From an uncultured Micrococcales bacterium (lineage in GTDB: Bacteria; Actinomycetota; Actinomycetes; Actinomycetales; Microbacteriaceae): a stretch of DNA of 5,410 nt. Location: NCBI GenBank assembly GCA_903929105.1, contig CAIYTL010000136.1, positions 1 to 5,410 on the forward strand, read 5' to 3'. The translations under genes and the position numbers were made by a program. Position 1 is the stretch's first letter; each line of letters opens with the position of its first letter. The notes beneath the pieces are model-generated. The model was given only the letters and a program-made list of their open reading frames with translations, ran no database searches and was not told the DNA's origin. This document shows positions 1 to 5,410 of the stretch, one piece after another.

Positions 1-311
1 CCCACATTCAAACCGGCAAGAATTGACTCGAGATCGGTCGCTTCAAAAGAGCTTCTGAAAACCTTGCGAACGCGAGCCTCCCCCGCAGTCGGCGAAAGTT
101 CGTCGACGATTTGCCATGCAGATGAATCGATTGGCATTTCTTCGTCGCTGTGCTGCACCCAAACTATTGGTTTGCTGGCCGCACGCGCTTTAGCAACAGC
201 AGCGGCAATGTTAGAGACCACCGACTCGAGGTTATAGGCACCTTCGACGACACCATTTTGAACGTCAATAACCAAAAGTGCCGTCTTGTCGCGGCCATTC
301 AAAGTGCTCAT
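1..311 (-). CDS. Isochorismatase-like cysteine hydrolase, N-terminal part (cut by window edge)
   Basis: Translating the minus strand from the ATG at 311 gives 103 codons with no stop before the left edge, so the gene continues outside. The protein opens with the family's first beta strand, ALLVIDVQNG (residues 11-20). Asp16 is the expected catalytic aspartate of the isochorismatase-like superfamily. Further on, KPIVWVQH (47-54) is the usual second strand, and VRKVFRSSF (81-89) carries Lys83 at the place of the catalytic lysine. The nucleophilic cysteine would lie in the missing part and cannot be checked. Members hydrolyse small amides or enol ethers (nicotinamide, N-carbamoyl compounds, isochorismate) in the cytoplasm; the substrate cannot be told from this fragment. 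An in-frame TAG just upstream leaves no earlier start, and no good Shine-Dalgarno is visible. The gap of 27 bp after the mannosidase stop suggests co-transcription and perhaps coupled translation. The family call is firm; function within the family is open. Confidence 0.88.
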   Translation of the reverse strand, partial: MSTLNGRDKTALLVIDVQNGVVEGAYNLESVVSNIAAAVAKARAASKPIVWVQHSDEEMPIDSSAWQIVDELSPTAGEARVRKVFRSSFEATDLESILAGLNV

Positions 312-338
312 AGTGAAATGCTAAAGCATCAAAACTGA

Positions 339-3300
339 TCAGCTGCGTTTGAAGCGCAAGGTTGCGATTTTGAAGGGGCGAAGCTCAACCTTAAGCAAGC
401 TGTCTTGACCTTGTAAAAGCGAGCTTTGGTCAGCTATCGGATTTTCTAGCAAGTCGGTTAGCACAACGCTTTGGAACTCAAAGTTTGCGGCAATCGAGGT
501 TTGAACACGATTGCCCAGACTTTCATAGAGCCTCACAATCAAATCGCCAGAATTATCTTCGGCAAGCTTGACCGATTCGACCAAGATACTGTCGTTTGCG
601 ATTGAAATTAGCGGATGCACCTCTTGGGAACCGCGGTGCTCGCGCAACGGCAAGTTCATTCGAAAGCCTTCAGCGATTGACTCGGTAGCACTGGTGCCCA
701 CCTTGATTGAGGTGCGAACCGTTTGAAGACCCTGATCGGTGTTTGGGTCAGGGTAAACCGGCGAGCGCAAAATTGATTCGCGAACTTGAATGAATGAGCT
801 GCCACCATCATTCTGCTTGCGTGTTACATCGTGGCCATAGGTTGAGTCGTTGGCAATCGTTATGCCATAGCTTGGCTCGCCAATCTGCAACCACCGGTGA
901 GCGCAGGTCTCAAACCGGGCGACATCCCAAGAAGTATTCGTGTGTACCGGGCGTTGTATGTAGCCAAACTGAATCTCTGAAGTTGCAGTCGCCGTCTGAA
1001 CATCGAAAGCAAAAGCAAGTTTCAAGAGCTTGTGTGTCTCGCGCCAATCAATATTTGAGGTGATTTCAATCGCATCTGAATCGCCTAGCAACATGACATC
1101 TTGAACGATTTTTGATTTGCCGAAACTTCTAGCGATTCTCAAACCAGCGCCTTGTGAGCCTTTGTCAATAATTTCAATACTGTCGACGGCGCGAATCTCT
1201 GTGAGGTTGTGCTTGTAGTGCGGCTCTATCTCCCAGGCGTCCCAGTTGGTCGGCAGGTCACGATAAATCTGAACGACGTTAGCCTGCTGCCCAGCTGGCA
1301 AAACCTCTCGGCTGGCTTTCAAGTCGAAGATGCTGGTGATTACACCGTCACGATCGACCTCGACTTTGAGTGCGTTGCTCGAAAGGGTCCATCCGTTTGC
1401 CGTTTCGGTTACCTTAGACGCACCTTGAACCGGCGCAGCAATTGCACTGCCGAGGGGGCTAACCCCAGCGATGGCAACGGGTGCGGCATTGAAGTGGAAT
1501 TTGGTTTCGCCAATGCCACAAAGCGCCTCAAGGCTGTCTTGAATAATGCCCTCGAGCACAACCCGAACCTCTTCGTGCTTGCGCTCTGCTTCTTGGTGCA
1601 CCCAAGCGATAGATGAGCCTGGCAAAATATCGTGAAACTGCATCAGCAAAATCGTTTTCCATGAGCTTTCAAGAGCCTGTTTCGGATACTCGTTGCCGGT
1701 GCGAACAGCGGCCGTTGAAGCCCAGAGTTCAGCCTCTCGCAGCAAGTGCTCGTTGCGTCGGTTGCCCTGCTTGGTTTTGAGTTGCGATGTGTAAACGCCT
1801 CTGTGATATTCAAGGTACATTTCGCCAAACCAGACTGGTGGGTTGGCATAATCAGCTTTGGCTTGGTCAAAGAAGCTTTGAGGCGTGCCCAGAATGACCT
1901 TAGGCGAACCCTCTAGGTTTGCAGCCCTCGAACCCGCTTCCAGCATCTCGCGAGTTGGACCACCGCCACCATCGCCCCAGCCAAATGGAACCAACGAAGT
2001 GTTTGAAGCGCCTTTTTCGGCGTATTGGCGCTCAGTTTTAGCTAGGTCGGCCTGACTTAGGTCTGAGTTATAAGAATCGACCGGAGTGAAGTGAGCAAAG
2101 ATTTGTGTGCCATCGATGCCCTCCCAATTGAAAGTGTGGTGAGGCATGCGGTCGGTGTCGTTCCAAGACATTTTTTGAGAAAAGAAGTTCTTGGCGCCAG
2201 CGGCAACACCGATCTGCGGCAGAGCTCCCGTGAAGCCGAAGGTGTCTGGCAGCCAAACCTCGGTGCAGGTGATGCCAAATTCATCTTTGAAGAATTTTTG
2301 CCCATAAATGAACTGGCGGGCCAATGCCTCAGCACCAACCATGTTGCTGTCAGATTCGACCCACATACCGCCTACGGGCACGAATCGACCCTCAGCGACC
2401 CGCTGTTTGATGCGTGCAAATAGTTCAGGGTAGCCATCTTTGATCCATGCAAGCTGCTGGGCAGAAGAACAGGCGAAAGTGAAGTTCGGGTCGCGGTCCA
2501 TCAGGTCAAGCACGTTGGCAAAAGTGCGCGCGCATTTGCGAATGGTTTCGCGCACCGGCCACAGCCAGGCCGAGTCGATGTGAGCGTGTCCAACTGCAAC
2601 GACTTGGTGCGAGCTTGCATTGGCTGGCTTAGCAAGCAGCGGCGCCAGAATCGCTCGTGCCTGCGACGCCCCTGAGTGCGCTTCTTCTGGGTCGCAAACA
2701 TCAACCACGGCTTCTAGCGCGTGAAGAATCTCGTTGAAGCGAGGTGATTCTTCGGGCAAGGCTTTCATCAAGCCCCGAAGCGCAATAATGTCTTCGTTTA
2801 GATTCCAAACCTCAACGTCTCGTGCGGCTACATCTAACTGGGCGATTCGATAAAGGTGCTCTTTAGGCGCGGTTTCTTTATCGCCCAGAGGTGTCGGCTT
2901 GAAGTTCCAGGCACCAGCGACGTTTGCGTTCGAAGCAGCCTCGATATAAAAGTCAATCTTGCGCCCTTGGTTCAAATCAACTGGAACCCAGCGGTTATAT
3001 GGTTCGACCGCCTTGATGATGTTGCCCTTGAGGTCGTAGGCCAGACCCTCTGCTTGAAAGCCAGGCTGGTGGTTGCCAAGGTCGCGATCACATTGGGGGT
3101 ATTGAACAGGAACGCTTGAGCCAGAACCCTGAAACCCCAGGTCTATAAGAACTTCAATTGAAGAGTGTTTGCCGACCCACTCGGCTGGAACCTCACCCGT
3201 TACATGAAACCAGGTTGTGCCCCAAGGCAAACCCCAAGTCTGCCCATGGTTGAATGCCTTGAACTGCTGTGATGTTGCGTGCTCAAAAGAAACCGGCTCA

Positions 3301-3419
3301 CCGGGTGCCTCCCAAGCGCTAATCGACAAAGCGTTTGTCTCAAGATAAAGCGATGGCAACAGAGACTCAACTACAAAGCGGTTTAGGCGCGCCTCGATCA
3401 TTCTTGCGTTCTTGTGCAT
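339..3419 (-). CDS. Alpha-mannosidase, glycoside hydrolase family 38 (Ams1/MAN2C1-type, cytosolic)
   Basis: This 1026-aa enzyme should remove non-reducing alpha-linked mannose from oligosaccharides by a retaining, metal-dependent mechanism. Seen in the sequence, numbered from the ATG at 3419: HAHIDSAWLWP (278-288), whose His280 and Asp282 match the zinc ligands of GH38; WLPDTFGFTGALPQI with Asp392 at the nucleophile/zinc position; SQKMSWNDTDR and FTPVDSYN; GWGDGGGGPT (480-489); EYHRGVYTSQ (537-546), which opens the alpha-mannosidase middle domain; and QFHDILPGSS with His596 as the last zinc ligand. About 265 residues precede the catalytic domain and a long beta-rich C-terminal region follows; this order and length fit the Ams1/MAN2C1 subgroup. 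No signal peptide or membrane segment is seen, so it acts in the cytoplasm on imported mannosides. A TTG start at 3452 would add 11 residues, but the ATG has AGGA six bases upstream and MHKN..IEARL matches how relatives begin. It appears to lead an operon with the hydrolase downstream. All key residues are present and the frame is intact. Confidence 0.95.
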   Translation of the reverse strand: MHKNARMIEARLNRFVVESLLPSLYLETNALSISAWEAPGEPVSFEHATSQQFKAFNHGQTWGLPWGTTWFHVTGEVPAEWVGKHSSIEVLIDLGFQGSGSSVPVQYPQCDRDLGNHQPGFQAEGLAYDLKGNIIKAVEPYNRWVPVDLNQGRKIDFYIEAASNANVAGAWNFKPTPLGDKETAPKEHLYRIAQLDVAARDVEVWNLNEDIIALRGLMKALPEESPRFNEILHALEAVVDVCDPEEAHSGASQARAILAPLLAKPANASSHQVVAVGHAHIDSAWLWPVRETIRKCARTFANVLDLMDRDPNFTFACSSAQQLAWIKDGYPELFARIKQRVAEGRFVPVGGMWVESDSNMVGAEALARQFIYGQKFFKDEFGITCTEVWLPDTFGFTGALPQIGVAAGAKNFFSQKMSWNDTDRMPHHTFNWEGIDGTQIFAHFTPVDSYNSDLSQADLAKTERQYAEKGASNTSLVPFGWGDGGGGPTREMLEAGSRAANLEGSPKVILGTPQSFFDQAKADYANPPVWFGEMYLEYHRGVYTSQLKTKQGNRRNEHLLREAELWASTAAVRTGNEYPKQALESSWKTILLMQFHDILPGSSIAWVHQEAERKHEEVRVVLEGIIQDSLEALCGIGETKFHFNAAPVAIAGVSPLGSAIAAPVQGASKVTETANGWTLSSNALKVEVDRDGVITSIFDLKASREVLPAGQQANVVQIYRDLPTNWDAWEIEPHYKHNLTEIRAVDSIEIIDKGSQGAGLRIARSFGKSKIVQDVMLLGDSDAIEITSNIDWRETHKLLKLAFAFDVQTATATSEIQFGYIQRPVHTNTSWDVARFETCAHRWLQIGEPSYGITIANDSTYGHDVTRKQNDGGSSFIQVRESILRSPVYPDPNTDQGLQTVRTSIKVGTSATESIAEGFRMNLPLREHRGSQEVHPLISIANDSILVESVKLAEDNSGDLIVRLYESLGNRVQTSIAANFEFQSVVLTDLLENPIADQSSLLQGQDSLLKVELRPFKIATLRFKRS

Positions 3420-3424
3420 GGGGA

Positions 3425-3429
3425 GTCCT
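3425..3429 (-). promoter_or_regulatory. Shine-Dalgarno of the mannosidase gene
   Basis: On the minus strand TAGGA lies six bases before the ATG at 3419 (TTAGGACTCCCCATG). This spacing supports the ATG over the in-frame TTG at 3452, which has no comparable purine tract. Confidence 0.6.
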
Positions 3430-3464
3430 AACCAAACAACAGATAGATTCAACGTGAAAGTTTA

Positions 3465-3483
3465 TGTTATGCAAGCGGTAACA
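3465..3483. promoter_or_regulatory. Candidate LacI-family operator upstream of the mannosidase
   Basis: The 19-bp sequence TGTTATGCAAGCGGTAACA has outer inverted arms TGTTA/TAACA. It also contains TGCAAGCGGTAACA (3470-3483), a 14-mer with a central CG and partly symmetric TG...CA ends, the general form of operators bound by LacI-family sugar repressors. It sits about 45-65 bp upstream of the mannosidase ATG, where a repressor would block a promoter. The symmetry is imperfect (four of seven pairs in the 14-mer), and no regulator gene is in the window. The assignment is inference. Confidence 0.35.
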
Positions 3484-3503
3484 CTGCAGAAATAGGTTTT
3501 CAA
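3475..3503 (-). promoter_or_regulatory. Possible mannosidase promoter (weak)
   Basis: On the minus strand TTGAAA (3498-3503) is a good -35 element. Seventeen bases further comes TACCGC (3475-3480), preceded by TGT as in extended -10 promoters. The -10 hexamer itself is poor. If real, the candidate operator overlaps the -10 and the start of transcription, leaving a leader of roughly 50 bases. An alternative -35 is TTGCAT (3469-3474), but no good -10 follows it. Confidence 0.22.
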
Positions 3504-3628
3504 GCTAGACTTTTTTGGTCGGGGGCATACCCCAAAATTCATGAAACTACCGTTCGAATCGCAATTTGCGGCTTTGCTCTGAAGCAAACATGAGTGCGGG
3601 CGGGGTTCTAAAAGACAGAAAGAACGTA

Positions 3629-3706
3629 ATGAAAAAAGCATTAGCTTTCGCTGTAGCTCTGGGCGTTGTGCTCTCAGGGTTTGTAGCGGCAACACCAGCA
3701 ATGGCG
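3629..3706 (+). other. Signal peptide of the secreted repeat protein
   Basis: Residues 1-26: two lysines, a hydrophobic core (ALAFAVALGVVLSGFVAA) and a helix-breaking proline before Ala-Met-Ala. Signal peptidase I would cut between Ala26 and Ser27. No lipobox cysteine is present, so it is not a lipoprotein. Confidence 0.88.
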
Positions 3707-5320
3707 TCAGGCGCACCAGACTATGTCATCGACTGTCAGGCAGCTCAGACTGCTCCATGGGTTGACACCGACCCATCAGCTTCGTATCAGGGTAGCCAAG
3801 ACGTTTATCTAGGTGGCGACCAACAATACACCAAGACCGTTGAGATTAAAAACTGCGGATACCACCTAGCAAAAGACGGCGTCATTGATAATGGCGCTTA
3901 TGTCGGCACCAGCGCCGATGTTACCTACACGATCGTGATTCCAGTTGACACCTTCAAAGAGGCTCGCGGCTATAACACGACCTATGACCTACCGCTTAAC
4001 ACCACTTTTATCATCAACTTCTGGAACTTTGCACCATCAAAGAGTGTGACTTCAGATGTTAGCTCGATCAGCGAGGGCCAGTCAGCAACCTTCTCGACAG
4101 CCAACGTTGCTTCAGACGCACTTTATGGTCTGTTTGTTGATGGAACATTGTCACAAAAAGGTCCGCTCTATGCACTCGAGAACACAATTGCATGGTCTGC
4201 CTTCGGCGACTGCTCTTCGCACGATGTAGAACTGCGTGTTTATGACGCTACTTATAACGGCTCAGAGACAGTCACCTATGCAGATGGCTATGCAGCAGGC
4301 GCAACAGTTACATTTAACGCCGGAACCACTGGTGCTTGCACCCCGCCACCGATCACGATCAGCGCCGATAAAGAAGCAATCGGCGAGGGCGAAGGAGTAA
4401 CCTTCACCCCGACCGGTGGCAACGCAAGCAGCTTGACTGCAATCTTCATTGATGGCGTTCTAGCCATGACCGGCCCGCTAACTGGTCTTGGCAACGCTCC
4501 ATTGCCTTGGGAAATCTTTGGTAACTGCACCTCACACGTCGCGACCGTTCGAATTTACAACAGTGACTTCACGGGCGAAGAGGCAGTATCATTCAGCGAT
4601 GCGTATGCGGCTTCGGTTGACGTAACCCTCAACGCCGGCACAACCGGTGCATGTGCCACAGCACCTACACCAAAGTCAATTTCTGTTGACAAGTCTTCGA
4701 TTCACGAAGGCCAAGCAGTAACCTTCACTCCAACCGCTTCAGACCCACAGACGCTTTATGGGCTATTCGAAGATGGCGCGTTCCTTGAAGCTGGCCCAGT
4801 GTCAGCAATCAACAGCGCGCTGCCATGGTCGGCATTAGGCAACTGTCAGTCGCACGTTGTGACTCTGCGTCTTTATGACTCGACGTTCAGCGATTCTTCG
4901 ACAGTCACTTGGCAAGACACCTATGCAACAAGTGTCAACGTGACTTTCGCAGCTGGCACCACCGGCAACTGTGCCGCTGCTGTTACACCAACCGTTAAAT
5001 ACAAAAAAGCCACAAGCACTAAGACATTCAAGGGCTTTGCCGTAAACAGCGCCAAGTTGACCAAATCCATGAAAGCTGGAATCAAGGCATTTATTCGCGC
5101 CCACAGCAGAATTACCACGATTGACATCACTGGCTACACCATGGGCCCGGTTTCGAAAGCTGACTCAAAGCTAGCCCTTAACCGTGCAAAAGCCGTAAAA
5201 GCCTATGTCAAGTCGTTGATTTCTTCGGCAAAGATTGTGATTCACGCAAAGCGAGACAAAAAACTCGGAGCTAAGTATCGCCGAGCAACCATTGTCTTGA
5301 ACTTTCAAACCGCAAGCTAG
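3629..5320 (+). CDS. Secreted three-repeat protein with C-terminal OmpA-like domain
   Basis: The product has 563 aa. Residues 1-26 form a classical Sec signal peptide (MKKALAFAVALGVVLSGF, then TPAMA before the cut). Residues 27-139 are an unrecognised domain with Cys36 and Cys76. Three tandem repeats follow (about 140-241, 242-349 and 350-448), each with EG..vTF, DG, a GP turn, CxSH, an R.Y strand and a closing AGTTGxC. Their cysteine pairs are 195/237, 300/342 and 406/448, always 42 apart, so disulphides are likely. Residues about 461-559 resemble an OmpA-like domain: ITTIDITGYT, LNRAKAVKAYV, then KYRRATIVL. The usual peptidoglycan-binding Asp is replaced by Met505; Arg519 of the RA motif is kept. 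There is no LPXTG motif or second membrane segment, so a secreted, wall-associated protein is the best guess. The start at 3629 is preferred because it gives a clean signal peptide and follows a purine-rich GAAAGAA; ATG 3590 and TTG 3566 are in-frame alternatives. The gene is monocistronic, ending just before a terminator. Its function is unknown. Confidence 0.85.
   Translation: MKKALAFAVALGVVLSGFVAATPAMASGAPDYVIDCQAAQTAPWVDTDPSASYQGSQDVYLGGDQQYTKTVEIKNCGYHLAKDGVIDNGAYVGTSADVTYTIVIPVDTFKEARGYNTTYDLPLNTTFIINFWNFAPSKSVTSDVSSISEGQSATFSTANVASDALYGLFVDGTLSQKGPLYALENTIAWSAFGDCSSHDVELRVYDATYNGSETVTYADGYAAGATVTFNAGTTGACTPPPITISADKEAIGEGEGVTFTPTGGNASSLTAIFIDGVLAMTGPLTGLGNAPLPWEIFGNCTSHVATVRIYNSDFTGEEAVSFSDAYAASVDVTLNAGTTGACATAPTPKSISVDKSSIHEGQAVTFTPTASDPQTLYGLFEDGAFLEAGPVSAINSALPWSALGNCQSHVVTLRLYDSTFSDSSTVTWQDTYATSVNVTFAAGTTGNCAAAVTPTVKYKKATSTKTFKGFAVNSAKLTKSMKAGIKAFIRAHSRITTIDITGYTMGPVSKADSKLALNRAKAVKAYVKSLISSAKIVIHAKRDKKLGAKYRRATIVLNFQTAS
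4046..4351 (+). repeat. Protein repeat 1 of 3
   Basis: Encodes residues 140-241. It shares with the next two units the order SISEGQSATF, LYGLFVDG, a GP turn, AWSAFGDCSSH, LRVYD and NAGTTGAC. The nucleotide sequences of the three units have diverged, including at synonymous positions, so the duplication is old rather than a recent slippage product. Confidence 0.85.
4352..4675 (+). repeat. Protein repeat 2 of 3
   Basis: Encodes residues 242-349. Matching elements are AIGEGEGVTFTPT, IFIDGVL, a GP turn, PWEIFGNCTSH, VRIYNS and NAGTTGAC. It is the most acidic of the units, and a short Pro/Thr-rich linker (ATAPTPK) joins it to repeat 3. Confidence 0.85.
4676..4972 (+). repeat. Protein repeat 3 of 3
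   Basis: Encodes residues 350-448. Matching elements are SIHEGQAVTFTPT, LYGLFEDG, a GP turn, LPWSALGNCQSH, LRLYDS and AAGTTGNC. A short linker (AAAVTPTVKYKK) then leads into the basic C-terminal domain. Confidence 0.85.
5009..5317 (+). other. OmpA-like C-terminal domain (divergent)
   Basis: Residues 461-563. The alternating pattern FAVNSAKLTKSM, ITTIDITGYT, LNRAKAVKAYVKSLI and YRRATIVL follows the beta-alpha-beta-alpha-beta-type order of OmpA/MotB domains, which bind peptidoglycan. Such domains also occur in actinobacteria (for example mycobacterial ArfA/OmpATb). The Asp of the usual GHTD is Met here (GYTM) and the Asn before LS is Asp, so ligand binding may be altered. Lysine is very abundant and acidic residues are nearly absent. 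Confidence 0.65.
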
Positions 5321-5331
5321 TTCTAAGAACT

Positions 5332-5369
5332 AAAAAAGAGGCCATTCGCAATGAATGGCCTCTTTTTTT
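5332..5369 (+). terminator. Intrinsic terminator, probably bidirectional
   Basis: A perfect 10-bp stem (GAGGCCATTC at 5338-5347 with GAATGGCCTC at 5353-5362) encloses a 5-base loop GCAAT and is followed by seven T (5363-5369). Six A (5332-5337) precede the left arm, so the stem can extend by A-T pairs and the minus strand also has a T run. It begins 11 bases after the stop at 5320 and could also end a convergent transcript from the right. Confidence 0.93.
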
Positions 5370-5410
5370 ATTACCAAAGACAAATAGCGACTGTAGATTC
5401 GAGCGGTCAC
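5370..5410. other. Right edge, nothing recognised
   Basis: The final 41 bases after the terminator carry no recognisable gene end, tRNA arm or promoter. They are too short to judge. Confidence 0.4.

Larger units (their letters stand above)
3420..3628. other. Divergent intergenic region
   Basis: This 209-bp region separates the mannosidase from the secreted-protein gene, and both are transcribed outward from it. Its left part holds the operator-like site. Its right part, probably the leader of the rightward gene, holds three short inverted repeats: GGGG-CATA-CCCC (3522-3533), CGCAA-T-TTGCG (3560-3570) and TTTGC-TCTGAA-GCAAA (3573-3588). TAGACT at 3506-3511 resembles a -10 element for the plus strand but has no recognisable -35 partner. 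I found no convincing small gene, riboswitch or RNA gene in it. Confidence 0.5.

Noticed and set aside
318..329. ATGCT-AA-AGCAT inverted repeat between the mannosidase and the hydrolase
   Set aside because: With a 2-base loop and no T run it is neither a plausible terminator nor a stable hairpin, and is probably chance.
150..338. Plus-strand open frame of 62 codons
   Set aside because: It lies antisense to the start of the isochorismatase-like gene, whose minus-strand frame has clear family motifs. The plus-strand product has no recognisable feature.
1209..1616. Plus-strand open frame of 135 codons inside the mannosidase
   Set aside because: It is fully antisense to an intact GH38 reading frame, has no supporting ribosome site that I can see, and its product resembles no family.
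2057..2423. Overlapping open frames on both strands in the mannosidase catalytic region
   Set aside because: They overlap the conserved catalytic motifs of GH38 in other frames, so they are shadows of a strongly constrained gene.
3420..3452. TTG start for the mannosidase giving 11 extra residues
   Set aside because: The ATG at 3419 has AGGA at good spacing and fits the usual start of the family. The extra stretch would be translated leader containing the Shine-Dalgarno itself.
3566..3628. Upstream starts (TTG 3566, ATG 3590) for the secreted protein
   Set aside because: They would put 21 or 13 mixed residues before a textbook signal peptide. ATG 3590 has only a weak GAAG before it. It is not fully excluded.
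4288..5130. Minus-strand open frames antisense to the repeats
   Set aside because: Long antisense frames are expected from the repeated Ala/Thr/Gly-rich codons on the plus strand. The products are low-complexity and without motifs.
5380..5410. GATTCGAGC / GCTCGAATC resembling a tRNA T-loop at the right edge
   Set aside because: The flanking bases do not form a five-base-pair T stem on either strand, and no acceptor stem or anticodon arm can be seen.

Overview
The window looks like a piece of an actinobacterial chromosome with moderate base composition (close to half G+C by eye). The GH38 mannosidase is of the type common in actinobacteria, and the secreted protein pairs a Gram-positive-style signal peptide with a C-terminal OmpA-like domain. 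A low-G+C member of the Microbacteriaceae (for example the freshwater Rhodoluna/Aquiluna group) would fit. That placement is inference from gene content, not a marker-gene result.

Layout: the left two thirds is a minus-strand transcription unit. It starts with a complete cytosolic alpha-mannosidase of glycoside hydrolase family 38 (339-3419). After 27 bp follows the 5' part of an isochorismatase-like cysteine hydrolase (1-311), which runs off the left edge before its catalytic cysteine. A 209-bp divergent intergenic region (3420-3628) holds a candidate LacI-type operator, a weak promoter candidate for the mannosidase, and several inverted repeats in the presumed leader of the rightward gene. 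The right third (3629-5320, plus strand) encodes one secreted protein of 563 aa. It has a signal peptide, an unrecognised N-terminal domain, three tandem repeats of about 100 aa that each carry two cysteines exactly 42 residues apart, and a very basic C-terminal OmpA-like domain. It ends in a strong, probably bidirectional, intrinsic terminator (5332-5369). The last 40 bases hold nothing recognisable.

How the genes may work together: the mannosidase should release mannose from small alpha-mannosides already imported into the cytoplasm. The operator-like site upstream suggests sugar-responsive repression. The hydrolase downstream has no obvious link to mannoside breakdown. The secreted protein faces away on its own transcript and is most likely a cell-envelope or surface protein. 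Nothing in the window ties it to the mannosidase except the shared intergenic region. I see no mobile element, CRISPR array, RNA gene or defence system. The most unusual item is the architecture of the secreted repeat protein.
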